Shown here: piece by piece, positions 42,201 through 51,018 of the stretch
Layout of the letters: each line of letters starts with the position of its first letter
Numbering within the stretch: position 1 is the stretch's first letter
DNA from: Leishmania infantum JPCM5
Lineage: Eukaryota > Euglenozoa > Kinetoplastea > Trypanosomatida > Trypanosomatidae
Direction of reading: 5' to 3'
Assembly: GCF_000002875.2 (NCBI RefSeq)
Contig: NC_009396.2
Span: forward strand, 131,501-195,500
DNA length: 64,000 nt
The notes under the pieces: model-generated
What the model saw: the letters and a program-made list of their open reading frames with translations, nothing else
Told to the model about the DNA's origin: nothing
Database searches by the model: none
Translations under genes and position numbers: made by a program

Positions 42201-43689
42201 CGCCGTGCCCGACGTTGCGTCGGCGCCGATTATACTCGCCATGTCGCACGATCAACACGGCTGCCGGCTTCTGCAGGCGGTGATCGACGCCGAGTGCAGC
42301 GAGGGCGAAGCGATTGACGGAGGGCACGACGAGCTCGCGGCAGACGATGCCGCCGCCGCTGCGAGCCGGGCAGGGGCTGAGCGGGACGGGAGCGCCGCAG
42401 TCTCTCCGTCGATGACAGCCGGGGCGGGTGCTGGAGAGAAGAAGGGTAGCGTTAACGAGCGCCGCCGTCGTCGTCGCGCCGAAGCCTTTGAGAACTCCAT
42501 CCCTGTTCGCGTCGTTCTGCGGGCAATCGAACCCAAGCTGGACGCCGTCATGGCCGACGGGTACGGCAACTTCCTCCTCCAAAAAGTTTTCGACATGGCA
42601 CCTGATGCGGAGCGCCAACGGCTGCTGCGGCTGCCGTCGCTGCAACATCACCTGTGCGAGGTCGCCTGCTCTCCCCATGGCACCTTCGCGGTGCAGCGGC
42701 TCGTCGAGACGGTTCGCAACATGGAAGAGGAGCGCCTCGTTTTCGTCGCTCTGGAGCGTGATCTGCTGCGCCTGCTGACGAACGCGAACGGGGGCCACGT
42801 ACTGATGAAGGTGATGGAGTGCATCCGGCGCCAGTATAACGCCTTGGCATCTGGCGCGAGCAGTGTGACAGAGCCGTCATCCGCGTCCATGGCGGCGCCG
42901 GGCGAAAGCAGCACCGCACCATCACGCCGCCTGCTCGAGGAAAGGGTGGCGACACTTTTTCAGGCGATTCAGCAGCATCTGCTGTACGTCTGCCAGCACA
43001 AGCAGGGTTGCTGCATTGTCCAGAAGTGCCTGGACTTCCTCCACGCGTGCGCTGGATTATCGCCGTCGTTGCCGTCATCCTCTGGCGCGGTGGAGCAGAT
43101 GGACTACTTTGAACGCATGGCAGCGCTTCTCCTTCCCCACGTGCAGGAGCTCTCCACTCACCCGTTTGGCAACTACGTCGTGACGCGCCTCGTGGACGTC
43201 TGCTACGCGCGCGGGAGCACCGCCACCATCGACGCCGTGGCGGCCGGCATGCAGCGGGACTTGGTGCAGATGTGCACGAACAAGTTTGCATCAAATGTGG
43301 TTGAGCACATTCTGCGCCACTGCAGCGAGCGGCGCATTCGCCTCATCTGCCAGGCGCTGATGATGCCCCTCGCCCACCCCTCTGCACCAGCGGTGTACGC
43401 CTCTGCCTCGACAGCGGCGGCCACAAACGCCGCCATCGCTCGGCTGCCGTTGATCATCGTTGTCATGGACCCCTATGGCAACTATGTGATCCAGACGCTG
43501 CTGACGGTGGCGCCGGTGGACGAGCTGGTGAGCACGCGCGCAGAGGGAGGCGGCATGCTACCCGTGCTTCAGCAGCTTCTCCCGCTGCTCAGCTCACGCA
43601 ACTACGGCCGGAAGCTGGAGACGAAGACGGAGCTCGCCTTGCTGAGGGTGGAGCAGCACCAACAGCAGCAGAAGCAGCGCCGCAGTTGA
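39250..43689 (+). CDS. PUF (Pumilio) family RNA-binding protein (1479 aa)
   Basis: Eight PUF repeats are readable at the C-terminus. The base-reading triads start at C1005 (CRLLQ), N1107 (NFLLQ), T1145 (TFAVQ), G1182 (GHVLM), C1254 (CCIVQ), N1308 (NYVVT), S1348 (SNVVE) and N1411 (NYVIQ). Inserts rich in Ser/Ala or acidic residues widen the spacing between repeats 1-2, 4-5, 5-6 and 7-8. PUF proteins bind short UGU-type motifs in 3' UTRs and control mRNA stability or translation, often through CCR4-NOT; a NOT2-like subunit is encoded in the same block. The first ~980 residues are low-complexity, with poly-Gln near residues 195-220 and His/Gln and poly-Ala tracts. The frame extends upstream, but the first ATG after the pyrimidine-rich leader is 39250. 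Which numbered trypanosomatid PUF it is cannot be decided here. Confidence 0.93.
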   Translation: MFAQSESEELLHLLSQVRLVADEEERNEQEQHQQEKLEQRHRPSVDGEHTMPVYTSAAGATAKVLDKQISNGSSASIASGGGGSAAGRYTASSTAAVTSSWTVHDNTDSTFGINTAAASNSFLADYEHHRANPFDQPPVTRTPATDVKVLLQPSDERARCIEVDMASRGDGYNVFRQPKQLLFASPSAAAQVVTVQQQQQQQQQRRRLEQLQQQRPLSLVTHARQSMPSPHAYNVYTASVSTATRTTTPRSIDDAAPILPVAVEREGSGYRGAAADSAILRDTPSPAVTSSAPSAYTKRDGKTVAEVVLEGISDFAAVIQNDGFDGDCEEEFGRTSGGGGGGDRLSDVWTPARSIGTPQSALDGSNRSLRLFHLQQQQQSHQHLHQHHTTPSSPSSAAEAAVAQFFRVSSSVDVMDNGGLDSAWRASVEAELAELQRGGRLSMNSAVVQGTPISTVSPLPPTSTTPYHQLLSQLRHSPSQVPASGLGPANTAFTGRAAHANTPPDRRPPSSSSRLASMGPTPLYTTHITSIPRASSSAAAAGASTEQGRSCWPRSSLTPSEAAALWERLSPYERAAAAAAAAAASSNAASVAAAAALLRTPDTVSKPVTLSSIAAHLHSGVGDLGSSDEMGGAHAHADNPSRTYASPPTFTTAPMRVPRPASAAQLFPPSSPSQPNSASPATAGTGVSPHHGWQQSHSNHRQGQYSQTASPRTNATTVMALPPPPPPPPASTPSLATAAAAAGPYKSQQNHLQTPSMRRWSPVDAPPSTTGVGPVAGNAHNTNSPPSCSLRPSPHPRPSNGSSPALRRYTITTPSSHATTATAANNSTNSGGKKHVDGSPLGVSGASVADKGTSREARPRVQLSQTSCSTGVAAAVCGGARGARGSLGASAHGAGGGASPSSPSYHHNHSNHAGHHLNSPSNSAGATAGPGASMVSAAAVQALIQRLQAAAAIVLPNSPSASSAVTGGGQMSFKAEESGVASVAAVPDVASAPIILAMSHDQHGCRLLQAVIDAECSEGEAIDGGHDELAADDAAAAASRAGAERDGSAAVSPSMTAGAGAGEKKGSVNERRRRRRAEAFENSIPVRVVLRAIEPKLDAVMADGYGNFLLQKVFDMAPDAERQRLLRLPSLQHHLCEVACSPHGTFAVQRLVETVRNMEEERLVFVALERDLLRLLTNANGGHVLMKVMECIRRQYNALASGASSVTEPSSASMAAPGESSTAPSRRLLEERVATLFQAIQQHLLYVCQHKQGCCIVQKCLDFLHACAGLSPSLPSSSGAVEQMDYFERMAALLLPHVQELSTHPFGNYVVTRLVDVCYARGSTATIDAVAAGMQRDLVQMCTNKFASNVVEHILRHCSERRIRLICQALMMPLAHPSAPAVYASASTAAATNAAIARLPLIIVVMDPYGNYVIQTLLTVAPVDELVSTRAEGGGMLPVLQQLLPLLSSRNYGRKLETKTELALLRVEQHQQQQKQRRS

Positions 43690-44788
43690 TAAAGTTGGTT
43701 CTCCTTTTTTTTTAACATTTTGCGTGTGTACGTGTGGCCACCGTACCCGGCTGCTGTGCTCAACCGCGAAGGACCGCTCAAACGCTGTGCACAGCTCGAC
43801 CGGCTATTTTCTGCACAGGCGCGTCTGAAGGTGCGACGAGGCTCTCGCGCATGACGCACGCATCACAGACCCACCCCCACCCCACCCGCCCAACTCTTCA
43901 TCTTTTTCTATTGTCATCTTCCCCTTCTTGGTTAGAGCTCTTCTCCACGTATGAAACCTGCAGCGAGCGGGACAAGGTCCGATATACGCCTCTCCGCCTC
44001 CCCCTGTGTGTGAATCTCTGTCTGTATGTGCGTGCGTGTCGCGGGGGAGGGCGGGGGGTGAGCTCCGACATCTTTCTGTTTCTCTGTTGCCGTGCCGCGA
44101 GGCCTATCACGCATCCAACGTTACCATAACCAAAAAAGAGCGAAAAAAGAATGCGGGAGCGGTGTGGCGGAGTGCCAACGTAGAAGACCGGGAAGGATGG
44201 CACACCCACGCACGGTTGCGGAGGCGGTGGGGGCTACTCCGTCCCCGCCGTTCGTTGGTGTAGCGACTCTGTCTTGACTGTGCGCGCCAAGGCATCGCAT
44301 ATAGACGTATGGCATACAAGCGAAGACAAGGGGGAGAGAAGGAAGGCGATGGTGCACGTCTGTCCTCCGCAGCCCCAAAATACTCTTCTCCTCGGCCCCA
44401 CCCCTTTCCTTCTCTCGCGCTTCATCCATATGTTTTTTGTTGGCCAACGTTGCTGCGCGTGTGTTTGGGCCCGACACATGCACGCACGCCCAGGCTGTAT
44501 GTTCCCCCGTCTCCCCTTCTCTCGCCCGCATCGCCACCCGTTGCCCAACGAAAAGCGCCCAATTCTAATTCTTTCCTGATAGTGTTCACTTCCCGTCTAT
44601 CCCGCTCGCCACCGCCGCCCTCCTCCTCGCTCTCTCAGCGTGTGGGTCTCTGTGTTGCCCAATTGGAAGCCTACTCCGCGGTGCAGTGTCCCCTATCTCT
44701 CTGTGGGTGGCACCCTCCCCACTCCCCCCCCCTCTCGTCCTCGGCCCCCTCCTCATACTTCTATACGCTGTGTCAAGGGGCGACAGAC
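43690..44788. other. Spacer of 1.1 kb, no gene
   Basis: This holds the presumed 3' UTR of the PUF gene and the leader of the next gene. A short T-run lies just after the PUF stop (43707-43715), and C/T tracts increase toward 44700. No supported ORF. Confidence 0.6.
44705..44777 (+). promoter_or_regulatory. Candidate spliced-leader acceptor, TIP30-like gene
   Basis: A C/T tract (44709-44765) leads to GTCAAG (AG at 44776-44777), only 11 bases before ATG 44789. The AG at about 44685-44686 would give a leader near 100 bases, also without an ATG. Confidence 0.4.
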
Positions 44789-46039
44789 ATGGTTTCCATG
44801 ATCGTCGCTGGCGCCACTGGCGCCATCGGCCGCACCGTCGTGCAGTATGCCATTCAGCAGCCGTCAATCGACCGCGTTGTGGCGCTGACGCGGTTCAGAA
44901 ACACCGCTGTGTCGAACTACGAGCATCTCTTTGGTATTATCGTCGCAGGTGAAGCAGGCAACACCGACAGCCGCGGCGAGGGCGCCAACAGCAAGAGGGA
45001 AAAGGGTAGCAAGTTTCCCGCTGGCACCGTCACAGCCACGCCCGCGGAGGCTGCCAAGATCAGGCCTATTACCATGGACTGGGAAGAGTTCACGCAGCTG
45101 TGGGTGGCGAAGCGCAGCAGCACCTGCGCTGCCGCTAGCGGAGCTGATAACCGTGCCGCGGGCGCTGCGGCCACTGCCATCACAGATCCCATGGAAAGGT
45201 ACAGAGGCATCTTCGGTGGTCACACGTACGCCGCCATGTGTCTCGGCACCACCCGCAAGGACGCTGGGAGCGCCAAGAGCTTCACTCGGTGCGACTATGA
45301 CTACGTGATGGCCTTCACGGAGGCTGTGCTGGCGTACTCGGCGCCGGCTGGCCTGTCACCAGACAAGACATTTGTGCACCATATCGGTGACGGGGGGGTC
45401 TCGAAGCAAGTGCACGTGCAGGAAGGCATGGGCAAGGAGGTCGACGTGCTCGCTGCCATGAACGACAACGCGGCCCAGTCGTCGGGCACGCTTCGCGTCT
45501 TCTGCCAGGTCAGCTCCAGCAACGCCAGCAGCAGCTCATGGTTCCTTTACATGAAGACAAAGGGCATTGCTGATGAGTCCACGGTGGAGCGGGTGCACCG
45601 GCACAACAAGCTCGCCACCGCTGCCGCGGCGCTGTCACCGGTGAATCTTCTCTTGCTTCAGCCGGGGCTGCTGGAGCGCCATGGCAAGACCCGAACCACC
45701 GAAAAGTTTGCCAAGCTCATCATGTCGTCTATCCCAGTCGAGACCTGCGGAGCCGCCATCGTGTCGGCATGCAGGAGCTTGCCGATCCAGCGCAGCGTGC
45801 AACGCGCAGAGGCAACCTCTGCAGCCGAGCTGGCGAAGCGCGACGAGGTGGAAGGGGCGCAGGTGGAGAAGGAAAGCAGTACTGTGGCGGCTGGCGTAAG
45901 AAAGACGCCGCTGGGCAAGCCATATGTGGGGGCCAAGGCCCTGCGCAAGGCTGGCATACCGTCCAACGAGCCGCTGCCGTACATTTACGAGGCGAACAAC
46001 GCGGTGATCACGGACTTGGCATCCCGGCTGACGGCCTAA
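44789..46039 (+). CDS. TIP30/HTATIP2-like NAD(P)-binding Rossmann protein
   Basis: 416 aa. The N-terminus has the dinucleotide-binding loop GATGAIG (G8, G11, G14) of atypical short-chain dehydrogenases. The TIP30/HTATIP2 pattern follows: a strand AAMCLGTTRKDAGS, a helix DYDYVMAFTEAVLAY, a Ser-rich strand (CQVSSSNASSSS) and a YMKTK motif (Y254, K258) in the position of the catalytic YxxxK, then a ...LLLQPGLLERH strand. Relatives bind NADPH and are linked to nuclear import or membrane roles in animals; some are simple oxidoreductases. A Gly/Ser/Lys-rich insert (about 55-85) and an Ala-rich insert (about 110-130) lengthen it beyond the usual ~240 aa. The start is the first ATG after the acceptor; ATG 44798 is an in-frame alternative. 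Substrate unknown. Confidence 0.8.
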   Translation: MVSMIVAGATGAIGRTVVQYAIQQPSIDRVVALTRFRNTAVSNYEHLFGIIVAGEAGNTDSRGEGANSKREKGSKFPAGTVTATPAEAAKIRPITMDWEEFTQLWVAKRSSTCAAASGADNRAAGAAATAITDPMERYRGIFGGHTYAAMCLGTTRKDAGSAKSFTRCDYDYVMAFTEAVLAYSAPAGLSPDKTFVHHIGDGGVSKQVHVQEGMGKEVDVLAAMNDNAAQSSGTLRVFCQVSSSNASSSSWFLYMKTKGIADESTVERVHRHNKLATAAAALSPVNLLLLQPGLLERHGKTRTTEKFAKLIMSSIPVETCGAAIVSACRSLPIQRSVQRAEATSAAELAKRDEVEGAQVEKESSTVAAGVRKTPLGKPYVGAKALRKAGIPSNEPLPYIYEANNAVITDLASRLTA

Positions 46040-46256
46040 AGTGCAGCGTCAGAGAAAGGAAGGGAAAGGAAAGTCGGGAGAGATGCAACAGTGCAGTGGC
46101 AGAGACACGCAGAAAATCAAACCGAGTATTCGTCAGCGCACTCTGCCTGCGCTCTCCTTCTTACCATCCTGGCGACACATCATTCGTGATGCGCGCTGGC
46201 GACGCCCACAATACAAGCCACCTATATTACCTCACCTGCCCCTCCCTTCCCCCCAG

Positions 46257-46281
46257 CACACACACACACACACACACACAC
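46257..46281 (+). repeat. (CA)n microsatellite
   Basis: Twelve CA units, followed 90 bases later by a short TA/TG alternating run. Confidence 0.9.
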
Positions 46282-47374
46282 CATCTTCTCCAAAGACACC
46301 CACACAGAATCGAGAACACCTTCCCATGCACATACGCATGCGCAAGGATAGTATCTGCACATGATCTCCCTATATATATATATATGTGTGTGTGTGCTCT
46401 GTTTACGAGTTGACCTGTTTCAGCGTTGCCGCGGTGTGCTGCGCAGCGCCCTCTCCCACAGCCCTTCTTCCCCTCCCTTTCTCACACTCTCGCTCTCTCG
46501 CTGTTGCGCGCGCGTGGTGTTGTTGGCACTCTTCGTACCCACCCGCCCGCGCACGCAGGCAGATGTGTGCGTGCGCAAACACCTGTGTACGCGCACAGAC
46601 GCAGACGTGGAGAAACAGCGTGAGGTGCAACACACCAGATCCCCGGTACCCCTCCCACATTGCGCGTATCAGGCATACGCCATCGGTCCACGTGATGGCG
46701 CACACTTCTTCTCATTTGCCACTGCCCTACAACCTGCCTCCAGCCCACCTCCCCTCACCGCCCCCTCCTCCTCTGTGAGCTGCACGCAGCTGCACTGTGC
46801 ACGCACGAAAGTAAGTGCTCTCTGACCGGGCCTTGTGTGCTTGCTGGCTTGAGTTCCTCTCTCCTTGTTGGGGGTCGTGGTTGATGAGCGCACCCGCGGC
46901 CTCCGCCACACCGTTGTCAAGCGCCGACTCTTTCGCTCTCTCTCTCTTCATGTGCTATCGGCAATTGGTCGTCACTGCTCCCAAAAGCCACTTCTTCACG
47001 TCGCTTCGCCCCGTGCGAAGACGTCGCACCCGACGAGCGAGGCGCAGTGCGGCCCGTCGTACGGCGCGCTGTTGTAGGCCAAAGAAGCAGGAAGCATGGT
47101 CCCCTCGCCGCAGCGCACACGCACAGTTGTTACACCGCTCCCCATCCCGTCCCTCTTCCCCTGACAGACCCCCCTCCCCTCACCCCCCACCCCAGCCCGG
47201 TCACAGACTCATACAGACGTACCTCTACCTCGAAACTGCCTTGCCCCTCTCCATCTTTCCCTACCCCTCTACCGCTTTAACCGTTGCACCGCGTCCTCCC
47301 ACACGCCCACCCCCGCCCGCCGCTCAAGTTCGTGCGTATAACCACCCACTCGCCCTCTGCGCGCTCGCCCCAAC

Positions 47375-47403
47375 TAACGCCCTCCCACCTACCTCTCTCA
47401 CAG
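47375..47403 (+). promoter_or_regulatory. Candidate spliced-leader acceptor, nuclease gene
   Basis: The C/T tract at 47379-47398 ends in CACAG (AG at 47402-47403), 37 bases before ATG 47441, with no ATG in the leader. Confidence 0.5.
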
Positions 47404-47440
47404 CCTGCCACACACATCACACCCCTCAACGGGACCAGAC

Positions 47441-48586
47441 ATGGCTGCCTTCGCCTTCTCGGCCCACGCGCTTCTTGCGGCCGTCATCGCGATGCTACTG
47501 CTGCTGGCGCTGCCGACACAGGCCTGGTGGGACAAGGGTCACATGTGCATCGCCGAGATCGCGCGCCGGAATCTCAAGCCAAATGTGCAGGCAAAGGTGC
47601 AGGCCTGCGCCGACGTGCTCAACAAGATCGGCCCCTTCCCCAAGAGCACTAACATCGTCGAGCTCGGCCCCTGGGCGGACGACCTCAAGTCCATGGGCCT
47701 CTACACCATGTCCACCTGGCATTTCATCGACACCATCTACAACCCACAGGACGTCAAGGTCACTATCAACCCCGTCGAGATCGTCAACGTCGCTTCCGTC
47801 ATCCCGATGCTCATCAGCGCCATCACAAGCCCCGCCGCCACCTCCGACATCATCACCACCTCTGTCGCAAACCTCATCCACTTCGTCGGCGATATCCACA
47901 TGCCGCTGCACAGCGCCGACCTCTTCTCGCCCGAGTACCCGCTCGGCGACCTCGGCGGCAACAAGCAGATCGTCATCGTCAACGAGTCCGCCGGCACATC
48001 CATGAAGCTGCACGCCTTCTGGGACTCCATGTGCGAGGGTCCGCAGAACAACGCCGTGCGCCCCCTCGACAAAGACGCCTACGCCGAACTCTCCGCCTTC
48101 GTGGATAACCTTGTCAAGTCGTACTCCTTCACCGAGGAGCAGATGATGATGACCAACTCCACCATTATGGCGGCCGAGAGCTACGAGCTGGCCGTCAAGA
48201 ACGTCTACCCCGGTATCTCCGACCGCACCGTGCTGTCCGAGACGTACAAGGCCAATGGCAAGATCCTCGCCGCCGGCCGCGTCACGCTGGCCGGCTACCG
48301 CCTGGCCACCATCCTCAACACCGCGCTCGCCGGCGTGTCCTTGGACACCATCATGAACGGCACGAAGCACATGCAGGACGAGGTTGAGGTCACTCACACT
48401 GGTGACACCTACAACTACTACGCCTTCTCCGGCGTCGAGAGCGGCGCTGCCGCCGGCATCTTCCTCTCCTCCTTTGCCATCGGCTGCCTGCTTGCCACCG
48501 CCGTCGTGCTCGCCGCTCTCTACATGCGCCGCGGCAGCTCAAAGGACGAGAGGGCCGCCGCTGCCTCCGCGAGCCACGGAATCTGA
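47441..48586 (+). CDS. Membrane-anchored class I (P1/S1-type) nuclease
   Basis: 381 aa type I membrane protein. A signal peptide (about residues 1-28, LLAAVIAMLLLLALPTQA) precedes W29, which becomes the first residue of mature P1/S1 enzymes and ligates zinc. The complete trinuclear zinc set is visible: W29, H34, D80, H94, H147, D151, H157, H191 and D195, with the family texts NLIHFVGDIHMPLH and LHAFWDS. A C-terminal hydrophobic helix (about 334-358) and a short basic tail anchor it, probably at the cell surface or in the secretory route. Such enzymes cleave single-stranded nucleic acid and 3'-nucleotides. In Leishmania, which cannot make purines, they serve purine salvage. It could also be annotated 3'-nucleotidase/nuclease; the shorter length fits class I nuclease better. 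Last gene of the + block. Confidence 0.93.
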   Translation: MAAFAFSAHALLAAVIAMLLLLALPTQAWWDKGHMCIAEIARRNLKPNVQAKVQACADVLNKIGPFPKSTNIVELGPWADDLKSMGLYTMSTWHFIDTIYNPQDVKVTINPVEIVNVASVIPMLISAITSPAATSDIITTSVANLIHFVGDIHMPLHSADLFSPEYPLGDLGGNKQIVIVNESAGTSMKLHAFWDSMCEGPQNNAVRPLDKDAYAELSAFVDNLVKSYSFTEEQMMMTNSTIMAAESYELAVKNVYPGISDRTVLSETYKANGKILAAGRVTLAGYRLATILNTALAGVSLDTIMNGTKHMQDEVEVTHTGDTYNYYAFSGVESGAAAGIFLSSFAIGCLLATAVVLAALYMRRGSSKDERAAAASASHGI

Positions 48587-51018
48587 GCCCGCGCACGTGC
48601 ACCCATCGGCTCCTCGCCTTCGGTGCCTTCAGTTCTTTGCTCTTTAACTTTCTCTTCCCCCCCCCCTACACCGTTGACTTGACCTGCCCCGCCGCCTCCG
48701 CCCTCTTAGTTGACAGCCGCTGCTCTCGCCCCGACGCTCTTGCGGCTCTTTGATTGCCTCTCCCTTTCTTTGCCTTCTCCACGTTGGATGCTTTTCTCGC
48801 CTCATCTCTCGTTCTCCCCTCGCCTGTTATCCTCTGCCTCCCTCCCACAGGACTTGCCTGCGTTGGTGGTGCGAGAAGGCCCGGTGGACAGACAGAGAGA
48901 GCGAGCGAGCGAGCGAGCAAGAGGGCCGGAGGGGGGAGACATATGGAAAGAGATGGCGCGACCGCCTGCACCACCATCCCGCCTTCGATCCCTCAGGGAA
49001 AGAGACTCCTCGCCCCCTGCGCGCGGCTCCGTCGTCTTCTTTCGTGCTTTCTTCGCTTCTTTATCCACTTCACGTGTGCACATTGGGACACGGATCTGCT
49101 CTTTACGTCTGTGCATATATATATATATAATACACACAGAGAAAAGTATTCATATAAGTATGTACACATATATAATTGTCTAGTTCGTTTCCGGATTTTT
49201 ACGGTTTCCGTTTTTAGTCTTTGGTCAGCATCGTGATGGCTAGTGGCATGAGCCCACCCACCCATCCCTCTCGTCGGTGTGTGCCCGGGCCCGTGTGCTT
49301 CTTCGATCACAAGTAATATGTCTGTGTGTCTGCGTGTGTGTGTGTGTGTGCTCCTCTGACGTTGACTCTCTCACACACACGCGCGCAGACACCCGCGCTG
49401 TTTTCGGTCTCTTCGACGGCAATCGCCGCCTTTCGCGAAGGTCATCTCCGATTATTATTTTTTGTTGTTCGCGACCCTCGAGTACGTCAGTGTGTGTGCA
49501 CGTCTGTGCGCGCGCTTTAACGTGTGGAGGTCAGGGGAGGGGGGTGTCTGTAGTCTTGTGTGTGTTCTGCACCTGCCAGCCACACCTCCATCCCCAGGCC
49601 CTTTTTCGTGCGCCCTCGAAAGCTTCACGCGCATTCCTTGTCGCCCTCTGGTCCCCTTTCCTCTCTCGCTCTCCCCCCCCTCTTCCATGGTGCTGTCAAC
49701 TATTCTTTGAAGAGCGTGCCCATGCATATACATGTAAGCCTGTGTGCGTCGTACGCTTTCTCTCTTGAGAGGGAGACAGAGGCATGGCGAGGCAGACGCG
49801 AGAGAGAGAGGTGACGCGACTCCGGCGCCCTCAAGGAATCAGCACAGGAGTAGCGGAAGGTGGCGCGCCATCCCTACGTCTCTCCTCCTTAACCCTCCCT
49901 CTCACTCTCTCGGGGCCTTCAATGTGTGTTTCGCTTTTTCGCTTCTCCTTTTTTGGATAAGCATAACGACTCAAAGACAAATCTTTCCGCCGGCCATCAT
50001 GACACCCAGGCTCAGGGTGAACACAGAAAAATCACAAAACCACGCCGACGAAACTTGCCACAGCGTACACGCACACGCACAAGCGTTGCGTCGCTTCCCC
50101 CGTGTTGAGCGAGGGGCATGTGTGCTCGCGAACGCAATGGACTCTGTCCTCCATCTTTTTGGGTGGGCCGTTCCCGTTTCACCGCGCCGATGGCTGCATC
50201 TTGCTGCCGGCGTTCGCGCGCCCCCAACACCCACGACGAACAGCGCCTGAAAAGACACCTCTCGGAGGGGGACCCCGCCCAGTGGTGAAGCGTTTTTTTC
50301 CCCTCAGCCTGTCCGCCCCTCTCCCTCCCAACATGAGCCGAACCCGGTCCCGCGCGGCCCTTCCCCGGGCGCCCACCCGCGCCGCGAAAAACCGCCACCG
50401 GGGCGCGCGCGGCGGCGCGGCCCCTTCCCTGTGCCCCACCGGCCCAGCCGCCCCCCCGTGCACCGGGGGCAAGCCCCCAAAGAGAGGGCGGGGGCGCCGG
50501 GCCCAAAACCGCGGGGCCGCGGGCCCGACCACAGCCACCGCCCCGCCCCGGGGGGGGGGGGGGGCGCCACGAGCGGCGGCGGCCAGCAGAACCAGCAAGG
50601 AGAGAAAGAGGGCGGATGGCTGCGCAGGGAAAGGCGCGGGCAGGCGGATGGCTGCGCAGGGAAAGGCGCGGGCAGGCGGATGGCTGCGCAGGGAAAGGCG
50701 CGGGCAGGCGGATGGCTGCGCAGGGAAAGGCGCGGGCAGGCGGATGGCTGCGCAGGGAAAGGCGCGGGCAGGCGGGCGGCTGCGAAGCTGCCCGACACAG
50801 CTTGGGTAGCGCACCTTGAGCGAGGGTCGCCTCTGTTTAGGGAGGGGGGCCACGTGTTGCCCACAGCGTCGTGCACAGCACAGTGCAGGTGCGGCCTGGT
50901 GTTTCTTGTGCTTTCTCTTTTGGCAGTGCCCTGGTGGCTCCGTGTTGTCAGTGCAAGGAGAAATGAAAAGGATCTCTTGCGGGGACAGAGAGGGAGAGGG
51001 GTAGGCAAACAGCCACGC
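48587..51018. other. Convergent strand-switch region
   Basis: The + block ends at 48586 and the - block begins with the 3' end of a gene at 51019. The 2.4 kb between holds no supported gene. It includes a TA/AT-rich patch (about 49117-49180), (TG)n at 49334-49350, a very GC-rich segment at about 50330-50600 with a 14-base G-run near 50550, and the 32-bp tandem repeat. In Leishmania, convergent switch regions are polymerase II termination sites usually marked by base J; that is family knowledge, not visible here. No tRNA or 5S gene is seen. Confidence 0.7.
50612..50780 (+). repeat. 32-bp GC-rich tandem repeat, five copies plus a partial
   Basis: Units begin at 50612, 50644, 50676, 50708 and 50740 with GCGGATGGCTGCGCAGGG and run 32 bp each. 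A sixth begins at 50772 and soon diverges. Because 32 is not a multiple of three, all frames are open through it, which explains the spurious ORFs on both strands. Confidence 0.95.

Larger units (their letters stand above)
46040..47440. other. Spacer of 1.4 kb, no gene
   Basis: It contains a (CA)n run at about 46257-46281, TA/TG sequence at about 46371-46397, and C/T tracts that grow toward 47400. The long frame running from here into the nuclease gene is a shadow of that gene and is not called. Confidence 0.6.

Noticed and set aside
46815..48005. 396-codon + frame overlapping the nuclease
   Set aside because: It is a shadow in another frame; the overlapping nuclease has signal peptide and all zinc ligands.
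47495..48397. 300-codon - frame within the nuclease gene
   Set aside because: Antisense shadow caused by strong GC3 bias of the real gene.
48587..51018. Search for tRNA, 5S or snoRNA genes at the strand switch
   Set aside because: Such genes often sit at switch regions, but no convincing A/B boxes or folds were seen by eye; a tRNAscan run would be decisive.
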